In this document: piece after piece, positions 17,977-27,583 of the stretch
Numbering within the stretch: position 1 is the stretch's first letter
Layout of the letters: each line of letters opens with the position of its first letter
Source: Chitinophagaceae bacterium
Lineage (GTDB): Bacteria > Bacteroidota > Bacteroidia > Chitinophagales > Chitinophagaceae
Assembly: GCA_016787085.1 (NCBI GenBank)
Contig: JAEUVJ010000031.1
Span: forward strand, 1-64,000
Reading direction: 5' to 3'
Length of the DNA: 64,000 nt
Notes under the pieces: model-generated
The model's input: the letters and a program-made list of their open reading frames with translations, nothing else
What the model was told of the DNA's origin: nothing
The model's database searches: none
Made by a program: the position numbers and the translations under genes

Positions 17977-19236
17977 ATGAAAAAAATGAGCCTGTTTATA
18001 AGCCTGTTGATCTTGTTTTCAGTTTCGCACAGTCAGATATTAAAAAAAGTAGCTCAAAAGGCAAAACAAAAAGCAGAAGAGAAGGCAATCGAAAAAATTG
18101 ATAAAAAAAAGGAACAACCGGCCGGTGAGAATAAAGATAATCCTGAAGGCAATGAAGTTAAGACCGGGCAGGACACCATTACTAAAGAACCTGCTTCGGC
18201 CGGCGTACAGGCTTCCTTAAAAGTCTACAGCAAATATGATTTTGTACCTGGAGAAAAAATTGTTGCCCTCGAAGATTTTATGCAGGATGCCATTGGCGAT
18301 TTTCCGGCTAAATGGAATACAAATGCTTCTGGTGAGGTGGTGACGATTGATGGAAATCCCGGTCATTGGTTTATGATGCACAGGGCCGGTACTTTTATGC
18401 CCGAGTTTATTGACAGCCTCCAGGATAACTTTACTTTTGAGTTTGACCTAATCGCAATCCATGGAAACAAGACCGGTAGCTGGCCATCTTTCCATACAGC
18501 CATTGCCGAACTCTCAGACCGGGATAAGCCCCAACACTGGCAAACAGCAAGCAACCATTTTTATTTCTCTGTGTATGCTGGCAACAGTACAGATGGCTCC
18601 ATCAGTTCTGCACGAAGAAAAAATGGCGGTTCTGAAGCGTCAGAGCAAATCATTACAAAACATTTTGCAGATAAAAGCAAACCCGTTCACATTTCCATGT
18701 GGCGTCAAAAAGAACGTCTGCGTATTTATTTCAACGAAGAAAAAGTTTTGGATATACCCAGGGCTTTGGCAAGTAACGCAAAATTCAACAGCATACTTTA
18801 TTTCATTCCTTCTGTGGATGAAGATAACCGCTATTGCGTAAACAATCTTCGGTTAGCTGTTGGTGCACCGGATGCCCGTAAAAAAATACTCGAACAAAAC
18901 AAATGGGTAACACATGGAATATTGTTTGATGTAAACAGTGCCAATATCAAACCCGAATCGTACGGCACATTGAAAGAAATGGCTAATGTGTTGAAAGAAT
19001 ACACCGATTTGAAAGTAAAAATAGTTGGACATACTGATGCGGATGGAAAAGACGCAGACAATCTTGATCTCTCCAAGCGCAGAGCAGCGTCTGTGAAAGC
19101 CGCTTTGGCGAAAGAATTCAGCATTGATGAAAGCCGGATGGAAACAGATGGAAAAGGCGAAACCGAGCCGATTGATAAAAATGATAATCCGGCTGGTAAA
19201 GCTAATAATCGCAGAGTTGAGTTTATTAAAATATAA
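17977..19236 (+). CDS. OmpA-family cell-envelope protein
   Basis: A 419-aa exported protein. A signal peptide (to about residue 19, ending SHSQ) is followed by a Lys/Glu-rich helical linker (20-60), a beta-rich central domain (about 85-300) and a C-terminal OmpA domain (about 308-419). The last holds FDVNSANIKPES, KIVGHTDADG, LSKRRAASVK and NRRVEFIKI, which bind peptidoglycan in this family. The central domain resembles a concanavalin-like sandwich (WNTNASGEVVTIDGNPGHW), but I cannot assign it firmly. It should anchor a surface or periplasmic module to the cell wall. It heads a run of five codirectional genes spaced 6-17 bases apart, under promoter element E. Confidence 0.85.
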   Translation: MKKMSLFISLLILFSVSHSQILKKVAQKAKQKAEEKAIEKIDKKKEQPAGENKDNPEGNEVKTGQDTITKEPASAGVQASLKVYSKYDFVPGEKIVALEDFMQDAIGDFPAKWNTNASGEVVTIDGNPGHWFMMHRAGTFMPEFIDSLQDNFTFEFDLIAIHGNKTGSWPSFHTAIAELSDRDKPQHWQTASNHFYFSVYAGNSTDGSISSARRKNGGSEASEQIITKHFADKSKPVHISMWRQKERLRIYFNEEKVLDIPRALASNAKFNSILYFIPSVDEDNRYCVNNLRLAVGAPDARKKILEQNKWVTHGILFDVNSANIKPESYGTLKEMANVLKEYTDLKVKIVGHTDADGKDADNLDLSKRRAASVKAALAKEFSIDESRMETDGKGETEPIDKNDNPAGKANNRRVEFIKI

Positions 19237-19253
19237 TTTATAAACTTCCAATC

Positions 19254-21419
19254 ATGCGTATTGTCCTTCTTCTGCTGCTGATTGCTTTCGTGACAAACAC
19301 TGGTTTCAGCCAGCAACCGGTAAAAAAAGAAATAAAGAAGCCTATCCCGGATCAGGTACCATCAAAAAAACAAATACAGGGACAGTTGGCTAAAGCTGTC
19401 AATGAAATCAATGAGCAGATCGTTGAACAGGAAAAACAAATTGCTGAAGCCAAAAAGAACAAAGCGGATGCAGAATCAATAAGAGAGATGGAAGAGCAAT
19501 TGGCTATGCTGAAAAAACAAGTTGAGATGATGGGCGGGGTAAGCAAAGGCATATCAAAAGTAGCAGATAAAACATTTCGGCAAGCGGTAGCAGATAATAA
19601 CAATACGGAAATTCCAAAAAAAGATGTAGCACGGATAAAAATGATGCCGGATAAAATTCTCACAGATGCTGAACTTGCTCCGTTTATAAAAAAAGTTCAT
19701 TCAGAAGTAGAAAAACTGTTGGATAAAAATGATAAAGCAGAAGCGCTGAAAATATATACCGCATTAAAATCAGAAAAAAAATCCTCCAACGAAATAAACA
19801 ATATTGTCAGTAACCTGTGGCTGAGCGGATATCCCGGAATATCACTTTATATAACAGGAAAAGAATGTGTAGCTAATATGAAAGATGCCAATATCCTGAA
19901 CACCTATGCTGCCTTCCTTACCATGAAAGGCGGTGAACATGCTGCACTTCCTATTCTTCAAAACCTGAACAGAAATTTTCCTGGTAACAGTACAATACTG
20001 AATAATATCGGGCAGGCCTGGTTTGGCCTTGGCGACACCAGTAATGCAAACAGGCACCTGGGTGAGGCGGTAAAAATTTATAAAAACCATTCCCAGGCTA
20101 ATCAAACCAAAAGTAAAATTCAAAAATCAGAAGGCAGGACACAGGAGTCAATTGAATCATTGAAACGTTCGCTGGAAGAAAACTACACACCTGAAAAAGA
20201 AGCCCGGTTAAACGAATTGGGATACCAGGTAAAATTTGAAGATATAAAGTTCAAATATCCTGTCAAAGCAGAGCCCCTGGGCATTGAGCGATTTATGTTC
20301 AGCATACCGGCTTATCCGTTTTCAGGCGGTGTGGCCGCAGAAACAAGCAGAAAAGAATGGGATGATTTCAGAGCAAAAGTACATTCGGCTAAGGAGGCCC
20401 TGGAAGTGATAGAAGAGACCCAAAAAGCGAAAGCAGATGCTTACCATAAAAGGCTATTGGCCAATCCCCTGCTTTTAAAACCTTATAACAATGCCGTTTA
20501 TAAAACAGCAAGAAGAAAATTAGATCTGCTATCTGCATGGGGACAAGAAAGAATACTGGCCTGGAATGAAGAATTCATGGCAGATGCTCAAATCATTTCT
20601 CAATTAAAAGAGAGTTATTATAATGCGCTTAAAAATACTGACGACTGTGGCGCAAAAATAGGGCTAGCCACCTCTTTCATGTCACAGGCGAATGCAATAC
20701 TGCAGGATAACAATGCGAAGATGTTGTCTTTGCAAAAGCAATTAATAAATGCCGGCTCCAACTATGCTTTATACGCCTTTACCGACAGATCAGAGTATGA
20801 ACTGGTGCTGACATCAATGAAGATCAGTTTTCTGATTTATCTCGCCGGCATACGTCCCGAGATTGAAGTAGGATGCATAAGAACAGAAGCTCCTGAAGGT
20901 CGCCGGGGATCACTGCCGGATTTTGACTCATTAACCTGCCAATATAAAGATGAAATTATCATTCCCCCTTTTACCACGATAAAAACTGAATGCAATAAGA
21001 TGACCACCGAATTTGATATTGACACGGAACTTGGTTTAAAAGTCAGCCTTGGTTGGTCCGAAGATTTGAACTCCGGAAAGCTCACAGAAGGTAGCATCGA
21101 AATTGGATATGAAGTTGGTACGGATGTAGCAAGATATGGCCCTGTGGGAGCAGAGTTAAAAGGAGAACTGGGCGTTGGTGTTGAAATAACCAGTGAAGGA
21201 GTTAAGGAAGTTTATATTAAAGGTTCGTCCACAATTGATCTTGCCGGGGTCGGTGAAATTGCAACACCAGTGGGAACCTCAGATCCAAAAGGATTATCGG
21301 CAATGTCCGGCGAGGTAAAAGTTAGTTGGAATACCGGTGCAAAAAATAACCCCTCTAGTCTTAATAGCAGCTTAAGCGGAGATGGCTTGCTGAGCCCCGT
21401 TAATATTAGCTTAAGGTAA
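19254..21419 (+). CDS. Exported TPR-containing protein of unknown function
   Basis: A 721-aa protein with signal peptide (1-19, ending GFSQ). A Glu/Lys/Gln-rich coiled coil follows (about 45-95, EQIVEQEKQIAEAKKNKADA). A tetratricopeptide-like helical region lies near 150-310 (AEALKIYTALKSEK, ILNNIGQAWFGLGDTSNANRHLGEAV). A second helical part spans 370-520. The C-terminal 150 residues are Gly/Glu-rich, beta-like (ELGLKVSLGWSEDLNSG, YEVGTDVARYGPVGAELKGELGVG) and could form amphipathic strands. I do not recognise the whole protein. It starts 17 bases after the OmpA-like gene and is probably a scaffold working with it in the envelope. Confidence 0.7.
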   Translation: MRIVLLLLLIAFVTNTGFSQQPVKKEIKKPIPDQVPSKKQIQGQLAKAVNEINEQIVEQEKQIAEAKKNKADAESIREMEEQLAMLKKQVEMMGGVSKGISKVADKTFRQAVADNNNTEIPKKDVARIKMMPDKILTDAELAPFIKKVHSEVEKLLDKNDKAEALKIYTALKSEKKSSNEINNIVSNLWLSGYPGISLYITGKECVANMKDANILNTYAAFLTMKGGEHAALPILQNLNRNFPGNSTILNNIGQAWFGLGDTSNANRHLGEAVKIYKNHSQANQTKSKIQKSEGRTQESIESLKRSLEENYTPEKEARLNELGYQVKFEDIKFKYPVKAEPLGIERFMFSIPAYPFSGGVAAETSRKEWDDFRAKVHSAKEALEVIEETQKAKADAYHKRLLANPLLLKPYNNAVYKTARRKLDLLSAWGQERILAWNEEFMADAQIISQLKESYYNALKNTDDCGAKIGLATSFMSQANAILQDNNAKMLSLQKQLINAGSNYALYAFTDRSEYELVLTSMKISFLIYLAGIRPEIEVGCIRTEAPEGRRGSLPDFDSLTCQYKDEIIIPPFTTIKTECNKMTTEFDIDTELGLKVSLGWSEDLNSGKLTEGSIEIGYEVGTDVARYGPVGAELKGELGVGVEITSEGVKEVYIKGSSTIDLAGVGEIATPVGTSDPKGLSAMSGEVKVSWNTGAKNNPSSLNSSLSGDGLLSPVNISLR

Positions 21420-21431
21420 AAGGACGATAAA

Positions 21432-22625
21432 ATGAAATATGCTTTTTTGTTTTGTACACTCTTTGGCTGGCACTTCACTTTCAGCCAGTACAAAATTGCA
21501 ACTAATGTTCCCTGCACAGACGCCTCAGCACAAAATGCAAACGGCAAGTGGGTAAAAAGAGCCGATCTGGGTAGCATCAATTCAAAAGAATGCTATAACC
21601 GGTTAGATGCAATTCATCAATTGGTATTAAAAATTTATCCTGAACCCAAAGGTGTTGATGCAGTTTGGCACCGGGCCACCGGGGTTAGCAGTTTTGGCTC
21701 AAAACGTAAATACTATAAGAATAACAACGACAAACTCACATTCGACTATTCAGGTATGCCACATTTTTTACAATTCTATTATACAACTGGTGTTTTTGCC
21801 TGGTGGTGTGATGTCTATGAAAAGAATGTTTTGCACCCTGGCTATCCCGGCGAAACCGGCACCTGGCTTAACATCATTGCAAACAGCAATATTGGTCAAA
21901 CAGGCGTAGATGATGACTGGACAATAAACGGCTTGCCGGTTATAACTATGAAACCGGCTCAATACAAGGAAGATGGCTATGAACACCTGTATCCTGAGCC
22001 GGGCCGGAATGTCCGCAGTGTTCTTGTTTATCGAAAAGGAGGGTCACTACCTTATATACCTGTAACAAGAAAACAATACCTGGAATACTGCATTACTTTT
22101 CATACCAAACTTTGGGATGAAGGTATCAGGGGCGTTGAACAGATGCCTGTGCGCTCAGCAGAAGAACAGGAAAAAGAAAAAAGTGCAAAGCTGGAGAAGT
22201 TTCAAAAACAATTTGCCAACGACCCCAAACGATTAAAAGCAAATGTTGATTACTACCTGGCAGGCTATCAAACTGATGAGCAGATAAGAGATGAAAAACT
22301 AAGGGAAACAAAAAAAATTAAAGAACAGGAACTAAAAAAGTTCACAGATGAACTGGAAAAAACAACAAAAGAGGGATTACTGAGCTCTACTGCTATGATA
22401 AGAGTAAGGTATCATTCGGCTCCCGTATTTGAAACTGATCCGGCTTATGGGCTTATCCTGGCAACTGAAAACCCGGATTATATACGTAAAGATCTGCCCA
22501 AACATGTGCCCCAGCTTTTCGAGATCAATCTCGTATGGAACGATTGGGCGCCGCAGAAAAATTTTGCAAAGATCTTTCAGGAAAAATTTCCTACAGATAA
22601 ACTACAGGCAATGATTGATAAATAA
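21432..22625 (+). CDS. Exported protein of unknown function (397 aa)
   Basis: The signal peptide is residues 1-18 (ending FTFSQ). The N-terminal half is rich in Trp, Tyr and His (VWHRATGVSSFG, YYTTGVFAWWCDVYEKN) and contains a few Cys residues, so it may be a folded, possibly disulphide-bonded domain. Residues about 235-315 form a highly charged helix or coiled coil (RSAEEQEKEKSAKLEKFQKQ, RETKKIKEQELKKFTDELEK), and a short folded C-terminal part follows. I recognise no family. It lies 12 bases after the TPR gene and 8 bases before the next, so it is an operon member whose role is probably tied to the OmpA/TPR proteins. Confidence 0.65.
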   Translation: MKYAFLFCTLFGWHFTFSQYKIATNVPCTDASAQNANGKWVKRADLGSINSKECYNRLDAIHQLVLKIYPEPKGVDAVWHRATGVSSFGSKRKYYKNNNDKLTFDYSGMPHFLQFYYTTGVFAWWCDVYEKNVLHPGYPGETGTWLNIIANSNIGQTGVDDDWTINGLPVITMKPAQYKEDGYEHLYPEPGRNVRSVLVYRKGGSLPYIPVTRKQYLEYCITFHTKLWDEGIRGVEQMPVRSAEEQEKEKSAKLEKFQKQFANDPKRLKANVDYYLAGYQTDEQIRDEKLRETKKIKEQELKKFTDELEKTTKEGLLSSTAMIRVRYHSAPVFETDPAYGLILATENPDYIRKDLPKHVPQLFEINLVWNDWAPQKNFAKIFQEKFPTDKLQAMIDK

Positions 22626-22633
22626 AACTTAAT

Positions 22634-23248
22634 ATGAAAAAATTTGTTTCAAAAATTTTTCCCTTTGCATGTATAGCAATTGTATTTGTTGGTTATAAAC
22701 CAAATAATCTATCCGGTGAAAAATATACAGACATCGCAGATTCAGTACCTGAAATATGTAATATACTCTCCCCACTGTTAATTGACTCTCTAATGCCTTT
22801 TGGAACTCCTTTATCCGGCAGTTTTCCTGACCCGAACCGCTGGGAAAACTATTCGGCTTGTCACTATCAGTTTTTTACTGCCAATGCAAAACCTCAGGTG
22901 GCAGTGCGTTTGATCAAATGGGCGTCCAAATCAGAAGCACTTGATGAATACAAAATGAACCTCAGCCGGCATGTGGAAAGTTGGGGAGGGCCGCCAGAGC
23001 GGATCCACTGGGTGCCTGACTCTGCCTATTTTACAGATAATGGTCAGGAACCAAATAAATGCTTTGATTGCGGGTTGGTCGTTTTAAACGGGCTTTATAC
23101 TATCTACGTAAGTTTTGCGGGAGATGATAATGGGAACAGAGACAGAAAAAAAACTGTTTCACTGTATATTTTGGAAATGCTATGTGCCCGCATACCCGGT
23201 TTGGTACCACCCCGTACTATCAACAGGCAATTGCCCAAAATCAATTAA
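22634..23248 (+). CDS. Exported protein of unknown function (204 aa)
   Basis: A 204-aa protein starting MKKFVSKIFPFACIAIVFVGY, an apparent signal peptide or membrane anchor. The mature region has a compact alpha/beta look with two close Cys residues (KCFDCGLVV), an early Cys (EICNIL) and SACHYQFF, so disulphides or a metal site are possible. I cannot place it in a family. It is 8 bases downstream of the 397-aa gene and 6 bases upstream of the next, within the OmpA-led operon. Confidence 0.6.
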   Translation: MKKFVSKIFPFACIAIVFVGYKPNNLSGEKYTDIADSVPEICNILSPLLIDSLMPFGTPLSGSFPDPNRWENYSACHYQFFTANAKPQVAVRLIKWASKSEALDEYKMNLSRHVESWGGPPERIHWVPDSAYFTDNGQEPNKCFDCGLVVLNGLYTIYVSFAGDDNGNRDRKKTVSLYILEMLCARIPGLVPPRTINRQLPKIN

Positions 23249-23254
23249 TCAATC

Positions 23255-23767
23255 ATGAAAACGTATTTTGTCTTTTCAATAATCTTTGGTTCGTTCATTT
23301 TTTCCTTAAGCCCTTCCGCGGAAAAAAATACTTCTCATTCCTTTTCAGATGATTCATGGAGCGGTGCAGTATATTTTACAGAAACCCGAACCGGGCCCGG
23401 TATCGTAGTGTACCAACACCGGATGGGAGCAATAATAACCAATGATACAGGCACAGCCACTCATTCACTTATAACTGAAATTAAAGATAAATACAAAGTA
23501 ACCTGCAATGGCCAGGGCCGTTCCTGGCTGGAAGTGGGTATTGATGACACCAGTTATTCCATATTTGCTGGAGTCCCGGGATGCCAGGGAATCAGGGTGT
23601 CAGCAGCGGGAAACGTGGAGAGCACAGGAGAGGACGAAACCGGGATCACAGTTCCCAAACAACCTTTGGGCCCCAACAGGAATTCTTTCCGCGGTACCCT
23701 GGTAATAAGAGAAACTGCCGGCAACACGATTATCACCACCACCTATACATGGAATGTTTATAAATGA
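23255..23767 (+). CDS. Exported protein of unknown function (170 aa)
   Basis: A 170-aa protein with a signal peptide (about residues 1-24, KTYFVFSIIFGSFIFSLSPSAE). The mature part is beta-rich with alternating Thr/Ile/Gly patterns (SWSGAVYFTETRTGPG, TATHSLITEIKDKYKVTC), suggesting a small beta-sandwich or barrel. It has two Cys residues (VTCNGQG, PGCQGI). It is the last gene of the operon started by the OmpA-like gene; the second sensor kinase begins 65 bases on. I recognise no family. Confidence 0.6.
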   Translation: MKTYFVFSIIFGSFIFSLSPSAEKNTSHSFSDDSWSGAVYFTETRTGPGIVVYQHRMGAIITNDTGTATHSLITEIKDKYKVTCNGQGRSWLEVGIDDTSYSIFAGVPGCQGIRVSAAGNVESTGEDETGITVPKQPLGPNRNSFRGTLVIRETAGNTIITTTYTWNVYK

Positions 23768-23832
23768 ACTCTGAATATCTGGTTCAGATAAGCGGTGAAG
23801 CGCTTCATTAATTATTATTTATAACTTTAAGT

Positions 23833-26832
23833 ATGCACCGAATCAGCTGCATACTTACCTCCTTTTTTTTTCTGACCGGCTCCGGAAGTATAAACTGTTT
23901 TGCTCAGCCTGCAGAGTCTGGCGGCCAATATCCCTTTGTGCACTACACCCCCAAAGACGGATTGGTTAATAGCCGTGTGCGCAAAGCCTACCAGGACAAC
24001 AAAGGCAGAATGTACTTTATCACGTATGGCGGGCTGAGTGTGTATGACGGTGCCCGGTTTAAAAACTATACCACACAAAACGGATTAATCACCGTACTGG
24101 TTAATGATGTGCTGGAAGTGGGCGAAGACTCTCTGCTGGTGGCTGTGAATACCTGCGGACTGAATATGCTGGTACGGGGACAAATGAAAAACATGAATAT
24201 CACAGGCCCTCATTGCCCCGTGGTAAATAATTTTCTGAAAAGCCGTGACGGAACCATTTATGCTGCAGCCGATGATGGTCTGTATAAATGGAAGCAGCCG
24301 GGATTTGAAAAACTATCTACCCGCATCCCCGGGCAAAATGAAACAGCTATGTATTTAGGCGCCATTGCCGAATACAAAGATTTTCTTGTTTTTGGCACCA
24401 ACGATCTGAAAAATTACAAGGGGCTTTTTCTGTATAATAAAAAAACCAATACCATTACCGATGCCTGGCCCCGGGAGACGATATTCAGCTTACAATCAGA
24501 CCGCAATGGTCTTATCTGGGTAAGTACCCAATCTTCAAAAACCGGCAACCTGGATACCGCAGCCCTGCTTGCGGGAGAACTTTCATTGAGAACACCCTAT
24601 GATCCTTATATAAATACTGAGGAGCTTTTACCCGGTACCATTGTGTTTAACCGGCAAAATGAGCCCATTGTATTTTCACACCATAAAGGAATTATCCGCT
24701 ACCGCAAAGACGGCACCGTGCTGCCCATTGCCCCGCCGGAAACTTCAGGTTTTTTTTCCCAGAGCTCTTTTTCAGACCAGGAAGATGTACTCTGGATTTG
24801 CCATGATGGCAACGGGGTATATAAACTGGCCAATACAAAACTAAAATCAGCCGTTCTGTATTCCGATGAAAGCAAATCCGGCGTCAAAACGTTCCGGTCC
24901 AACACGCCGGATACTTGCTGGATAGCGACAAACAACAGCAGATTATCACTTCATACTTCACCGGGCCGAAAAAATTTTACATTCACCCCTTCGTTTACAG
25001 TTAATACTTTGTTCTATAGCGGTCAATATCTCTATGCAGCTGATGCGCATAAATTCTATCTTGCTGTAATGCCGGCGGAAAATGAAACCACTATCCGTTT
25101 CAGGCAAATTCTCTCTCTGCCGGATAGCTCCGGTTTCGGCGGGCAATTTGTTACTGATCCTTATGGCAATATTATCCTCTTCGAATCAGGAAATATATGT
25201 GTATTACAAAAGGATAAACTGCTGTTCAGGCATCCGATATCTTCTCTTGATATAATAGAAGGAATGCATATTGATAAAAAAGGCCAGTTCTGGATAATAA
25301 GCCGCGGCGGCGGCCTGCAGGTTTTTTCCATTCATCCTGAAAACCCTGCCCAATACCTGCAAAAAAAATATCAGTTCTTTAATGAACTGGAAAACGCTTC
25401 GCCCCGCTGTATGACGGTTGATAAAAAAGAATTGTTCTGGATAGGTACCCGTTACGACGGACTGATGGCGTTTGAATATAAGGACAACCAACTGATAAAA
25501 CGTTATCATTTTAAAACCGAAAACGGACTGACAGATGATTATGTAATAACGCTTGCCTGCGACAGGAATAATAATATCGTGGCAGGCTCACAAACCGGAC
25601 TGGACAGGCTGATAAAGACAAAAGATCAAACATACCGTATAGAGAATGTCACCAAAAGCAATAATGTTTTTTCTATTATTTACAATGTATGGACCGATGC
25701 CGCTGATAACGTTTTTGCGTTGACCAATGCAGGTGCTGTTTTTCAGGTAGAGCCGGTACATAATGGGCCCGCCGGTTACGAACCGAAACTGCTGATCGAG
25801 GAAATGAAAGTAAATGGGCAATCCATTTCTCATGCTGCTGCATCGTTGCGGCTTAAGCATTTCCAGCGCAATATCAGCTTCAGTGTGGCAGCGCCTACAT
25901 TTATAGATGAGCGGCAGGTTAAGTACAGTTACCTTCTTACCGGCGGAGGCAATAAAGAATGGAGCGATACGGTATCCAATGCTGATATCAACCTGCTAAA
26001 CCTTTCACCCGGTAATTATACTTTGCGGGTGAAATCATTTTTTTCTTCTACCTCCTACACGCCGAAAGAAATCGATTTTTCGTTCGTTATTCTGCCGCCC
26101 TGGTGGCAGACCTGGTGGTTCAGAATACCGGGTGGATTACTGATCATTGGATTATTGATCATGGCCCTCCGGTTCTATTATCGCGGGAAGCTGGAGAAAC
26201 AAAAAGTTTTTTTGGAAAAACAACAGGCCGTAGAAAAGGAAAGAACTAGGATCGCCACAGATATGCACGATGATCTGGGCGCCGGTCTTTCAAGAATAAA
26301 ATTCCTGAGCGAGACCATGGGTATAAAAAAGCAAATGCAGCAGCCCATCGAGGAAGACATCACCCGGATCAGGGAGTATGCACATGATATGATATCCAAA
26401 ATGGGAGAAATCGTATGGGCCCTTAATGAAAAGAACGATTCCCTCAGCGACCTGCTATCCTATACCCGTTCGTATGCAGCAGAGTACTTAGTGCAAAACG
26501 GGATACAGTGCCACTTTGATATGCCCGACCAGGCGCCCGTAGTATTCGTAAGCGGTGAATTCAGAAGGAACATATTTTTAACCGTAAAAGAGATATTGCA
26601 TAATATTATCAAACATGCACAGGCTAACCAGGTGAGTATATCCGTTAGTGCAACCAGCCAACTCTACATCCGGATCCAGGATGATGGTATTGGTTTTGAC
26701 CCGGCCCATATCCGACCTTACAGCAATGGCCTTGTCAATATTCAGAAAAGAATGGCAGATATTGGAGGGACGTCAACCGTGGAAAGCCACCAGGGAACGG
26801 CTATTATTCTGGAAGCGCCGTTGCCTGTATAA
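23833..26832 (+). CDS. Propeller/Y_Y_Y-type sensor histidine kinase, copy 2
   Basis: A 999-aa paralogue of the kinase at 14227 with the same order: signal peptide (to about residue 25), periplasmic propeller, Y_Y_Y domain ending PPWWQTWWF near 757, membrane helix about 762-782, HisKA_3 with TDMHDDLGAGLSR (His about 811), then HATPase_c with NIIKHAQA and DDGIGF. The first 62 residues after the signal peptide match copy 1 at 57 positions, while the central propeller is much more divergent, so the two probably read different ligands through a common frame. The NarL-type regulator gene follows. A TAACTTTA box lies immediately before the ATG. Confidence 0.93.
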   Translation: MHRISCILTSFFFLTGSGSINCFAQPAESGGQYPFVHYTPKDGLVNSRVRKAYQDNKGRMYFITYGGLSVYDGARFKNYTTQNGLITVLVNDVLEVGEDSLLVAVNTCGLNMLVRGQMKNMNITGPHCPVVNNFLKSRDGTIYAAADDGLYKWKQPGFEKLSTRIPGQNETAMYLGAIAEYKDFLVFGTNDLKNYKGLFLYNKKTNTITDAWPRETIFSLQSDRNGLIWVSTQSSKTGNLDTAALLAGELSLRTPYDPYINTEELLPGTIVFNRQNEPIVFSHHKGIIRYRKDGTVLPIAPPETSGFFSQSSFSDQEDVLWICHDGNGVYKLANTKLKSAVLYSDESKSGVKTFRSNTPDTCWIATNNSRLSLHTSPGRKNFTFTPSFTVNTLFYSGQYLYAADAHKFYLAVMPAENETTIRFRQILSLPDSSGFGGQFVTDPYGNIILFESGNICVLQKDKLLFRHPISSLDIIEGMHIDKKGQFWIISRGGGLQVFSIHPENPAQYLQKKYQFFNELENASPRCMTVDKKELFWIGTRYDGLMAFEYKDNQLIKRYHFKTENGLTDDYVITLACDRNNNIVAGSQTGLDRLIKTKDQTYRIENVTKSNNVFSIIYNVWTDAADNVFALTNAGAVFQVEPVHNGPAGYEPKLLIEEMKVNGQSISHAAASLRLKHFQRNISFSVAAPTFIDERQVKYSYLLTGGGNKEWSDTVSNADINLLNLSPGNYTLRVKSFFSSTSYTPKEIDFSFVILPPWWQTWWFRIPGGLLIIGLLIMALRFYYRGKLEKQKVFLEKQQAVEKERTRIATDMHDDLGAGLSRIKFLSETMGIKKQMQQPIEEDITRIREYAHDMISKMGEIVWALNEKNDSLSDLLSYTRSYAAEYLVQNGIQCHFDMPDQAPVVFVSGEFRRNIFLTVKEILHNIIKHAQANQVSISVSATSQLYIRIQDDGIGFDPAHIRPYSNGLVNIQKRMADIGGTSTVESHQGTAIILEAPLPV

Positions 26833-26874
26833 CTTTTGTTCTATAGGAATAAGGTTTTGCAAAACATAGTTTCG
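26830..26874 (+). promoter_or_regulatory. 45-bp conserved promoter element B (before RR copy 2)
   Basis: The box TAACTTTTGTTCTATAG is followed by 20 bases and TAGTTTCG; the regulator ATG is nine bases downstream. As in element A, the first three bases are the stop codon of the kinase gene, so A and B could be similar by common descent. Confidence 0.55.
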
Positions 26875-26883
26875 ATACTGCAC

Positions 26884-27513
26884 ATGAGCATAACACTGGC
26901 AATAGTAGAAGACCTGGATGAAGTAAGGGAAGGCTTGAAACAGTTCATTTCCCTGAACCCGGATTTTAGTGTATTAAAAACCTTTTCCACCGCAGAGGAA
27001 GCCCTTGAGGTCATCCCGGACATACGGCCTGACATCGTCATCATGGATATCAACCTGCCGGGCATGACGGGTATTGAATGCATCCGCCGTGTAAAAAGCA
27101 AAAGCCCCTCCACGCAGTTCATGATGTTTACAGTATATGAAAATGATGAAAAGGTATTGGAGGCATTGAAAGCAGGGGCTTCCGGTTACCTGCTAAAGAA
27201 TACCGGGTTGGTACAGATGATCGAAGCATTGAAAGAATTATATAACGGCGGCTCGCCGATGAGTGCTAATATTGCCCGTAAACTGGTAACCCTGTTCCGG
27301 GAAAGCGAAAAAGAGGCTCCGGAAAAAGAATTGCTTACCAAAAGGGAAAATGAACTGCTTCAGCTTCTTTCAAAAGGATTACTGTACAAAGAAATTTCAG
27401 ATCGCCTCTGTATTTCGCTCAACACCGTGAAGCAGCATATTCACAACATTTACGAAAAACTGCATGTACAGAACCGCACCGAAGCGCTGAATAAGGTGTT
27501 TGGAAAAAAATAA
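26884..27513 (+). CDS. NarL/FixJ-family response regulator, copy 2
   Basis: A 209-aa regulator with receiver acidic residues E9/D10, phospho-acceptor D55 in DIVIMDINLPG, the switch Lys in LLKNTG, and a LuxR-type helix-turn-helix (LTKRENELLQLLSKG, YKEISDRLC, VKQHIHNIYEKL). A longer frame from 26836 would place a non-homologous tail before the receiver; the ATG at 26884 aligns with copy 1. It is the presumed output of kinase copy 2. The recognition helix is almost the same as in copy 1, which argues that both regulators bind the same or overlapping sites. Confidence 0.93.
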   Translation: MSITLAIVEDLDEVREGLKQFISLNPDFSVLKTFSTAEEALEVIPDIRPDIVIMDINLPGMTGIECIRRVKSKSPSTQFMMFTVYENDEKVLEALKAGASGYLLKNTGLVQMIEALKELYNGGSPMSANIARKLVTLFRESEKEAPEKELLTKRENELLQLLSKGLLYKEISDRLCISLNTVKQHIHNIYEKLHVQNRTEALNKVFGKK

Positions 27514-27525
27514 TTGAACACTTCA

Positions 27526-27570
27526 TAACTTTTGTGTTATTGTTCCGCATTGTTTATTCAGATAGGTTTG
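27526..27570 (+). promoter_or_regulatory. 45-bp conserved promoter element C (before beta-roll gene)
   Basis: The box TAACTTTTGTGTTATTG is followed by 20 bases and TAGGTTTG, a perfect -7 consensus, 13 bases before the ATG at 27584. It lies 12 bases past the preceding stop codon, so its conservation is not explained by coding or paralogy. Confidence 0.65.
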
Positions 27571-27583
27571 GGAAAAACTGTTT

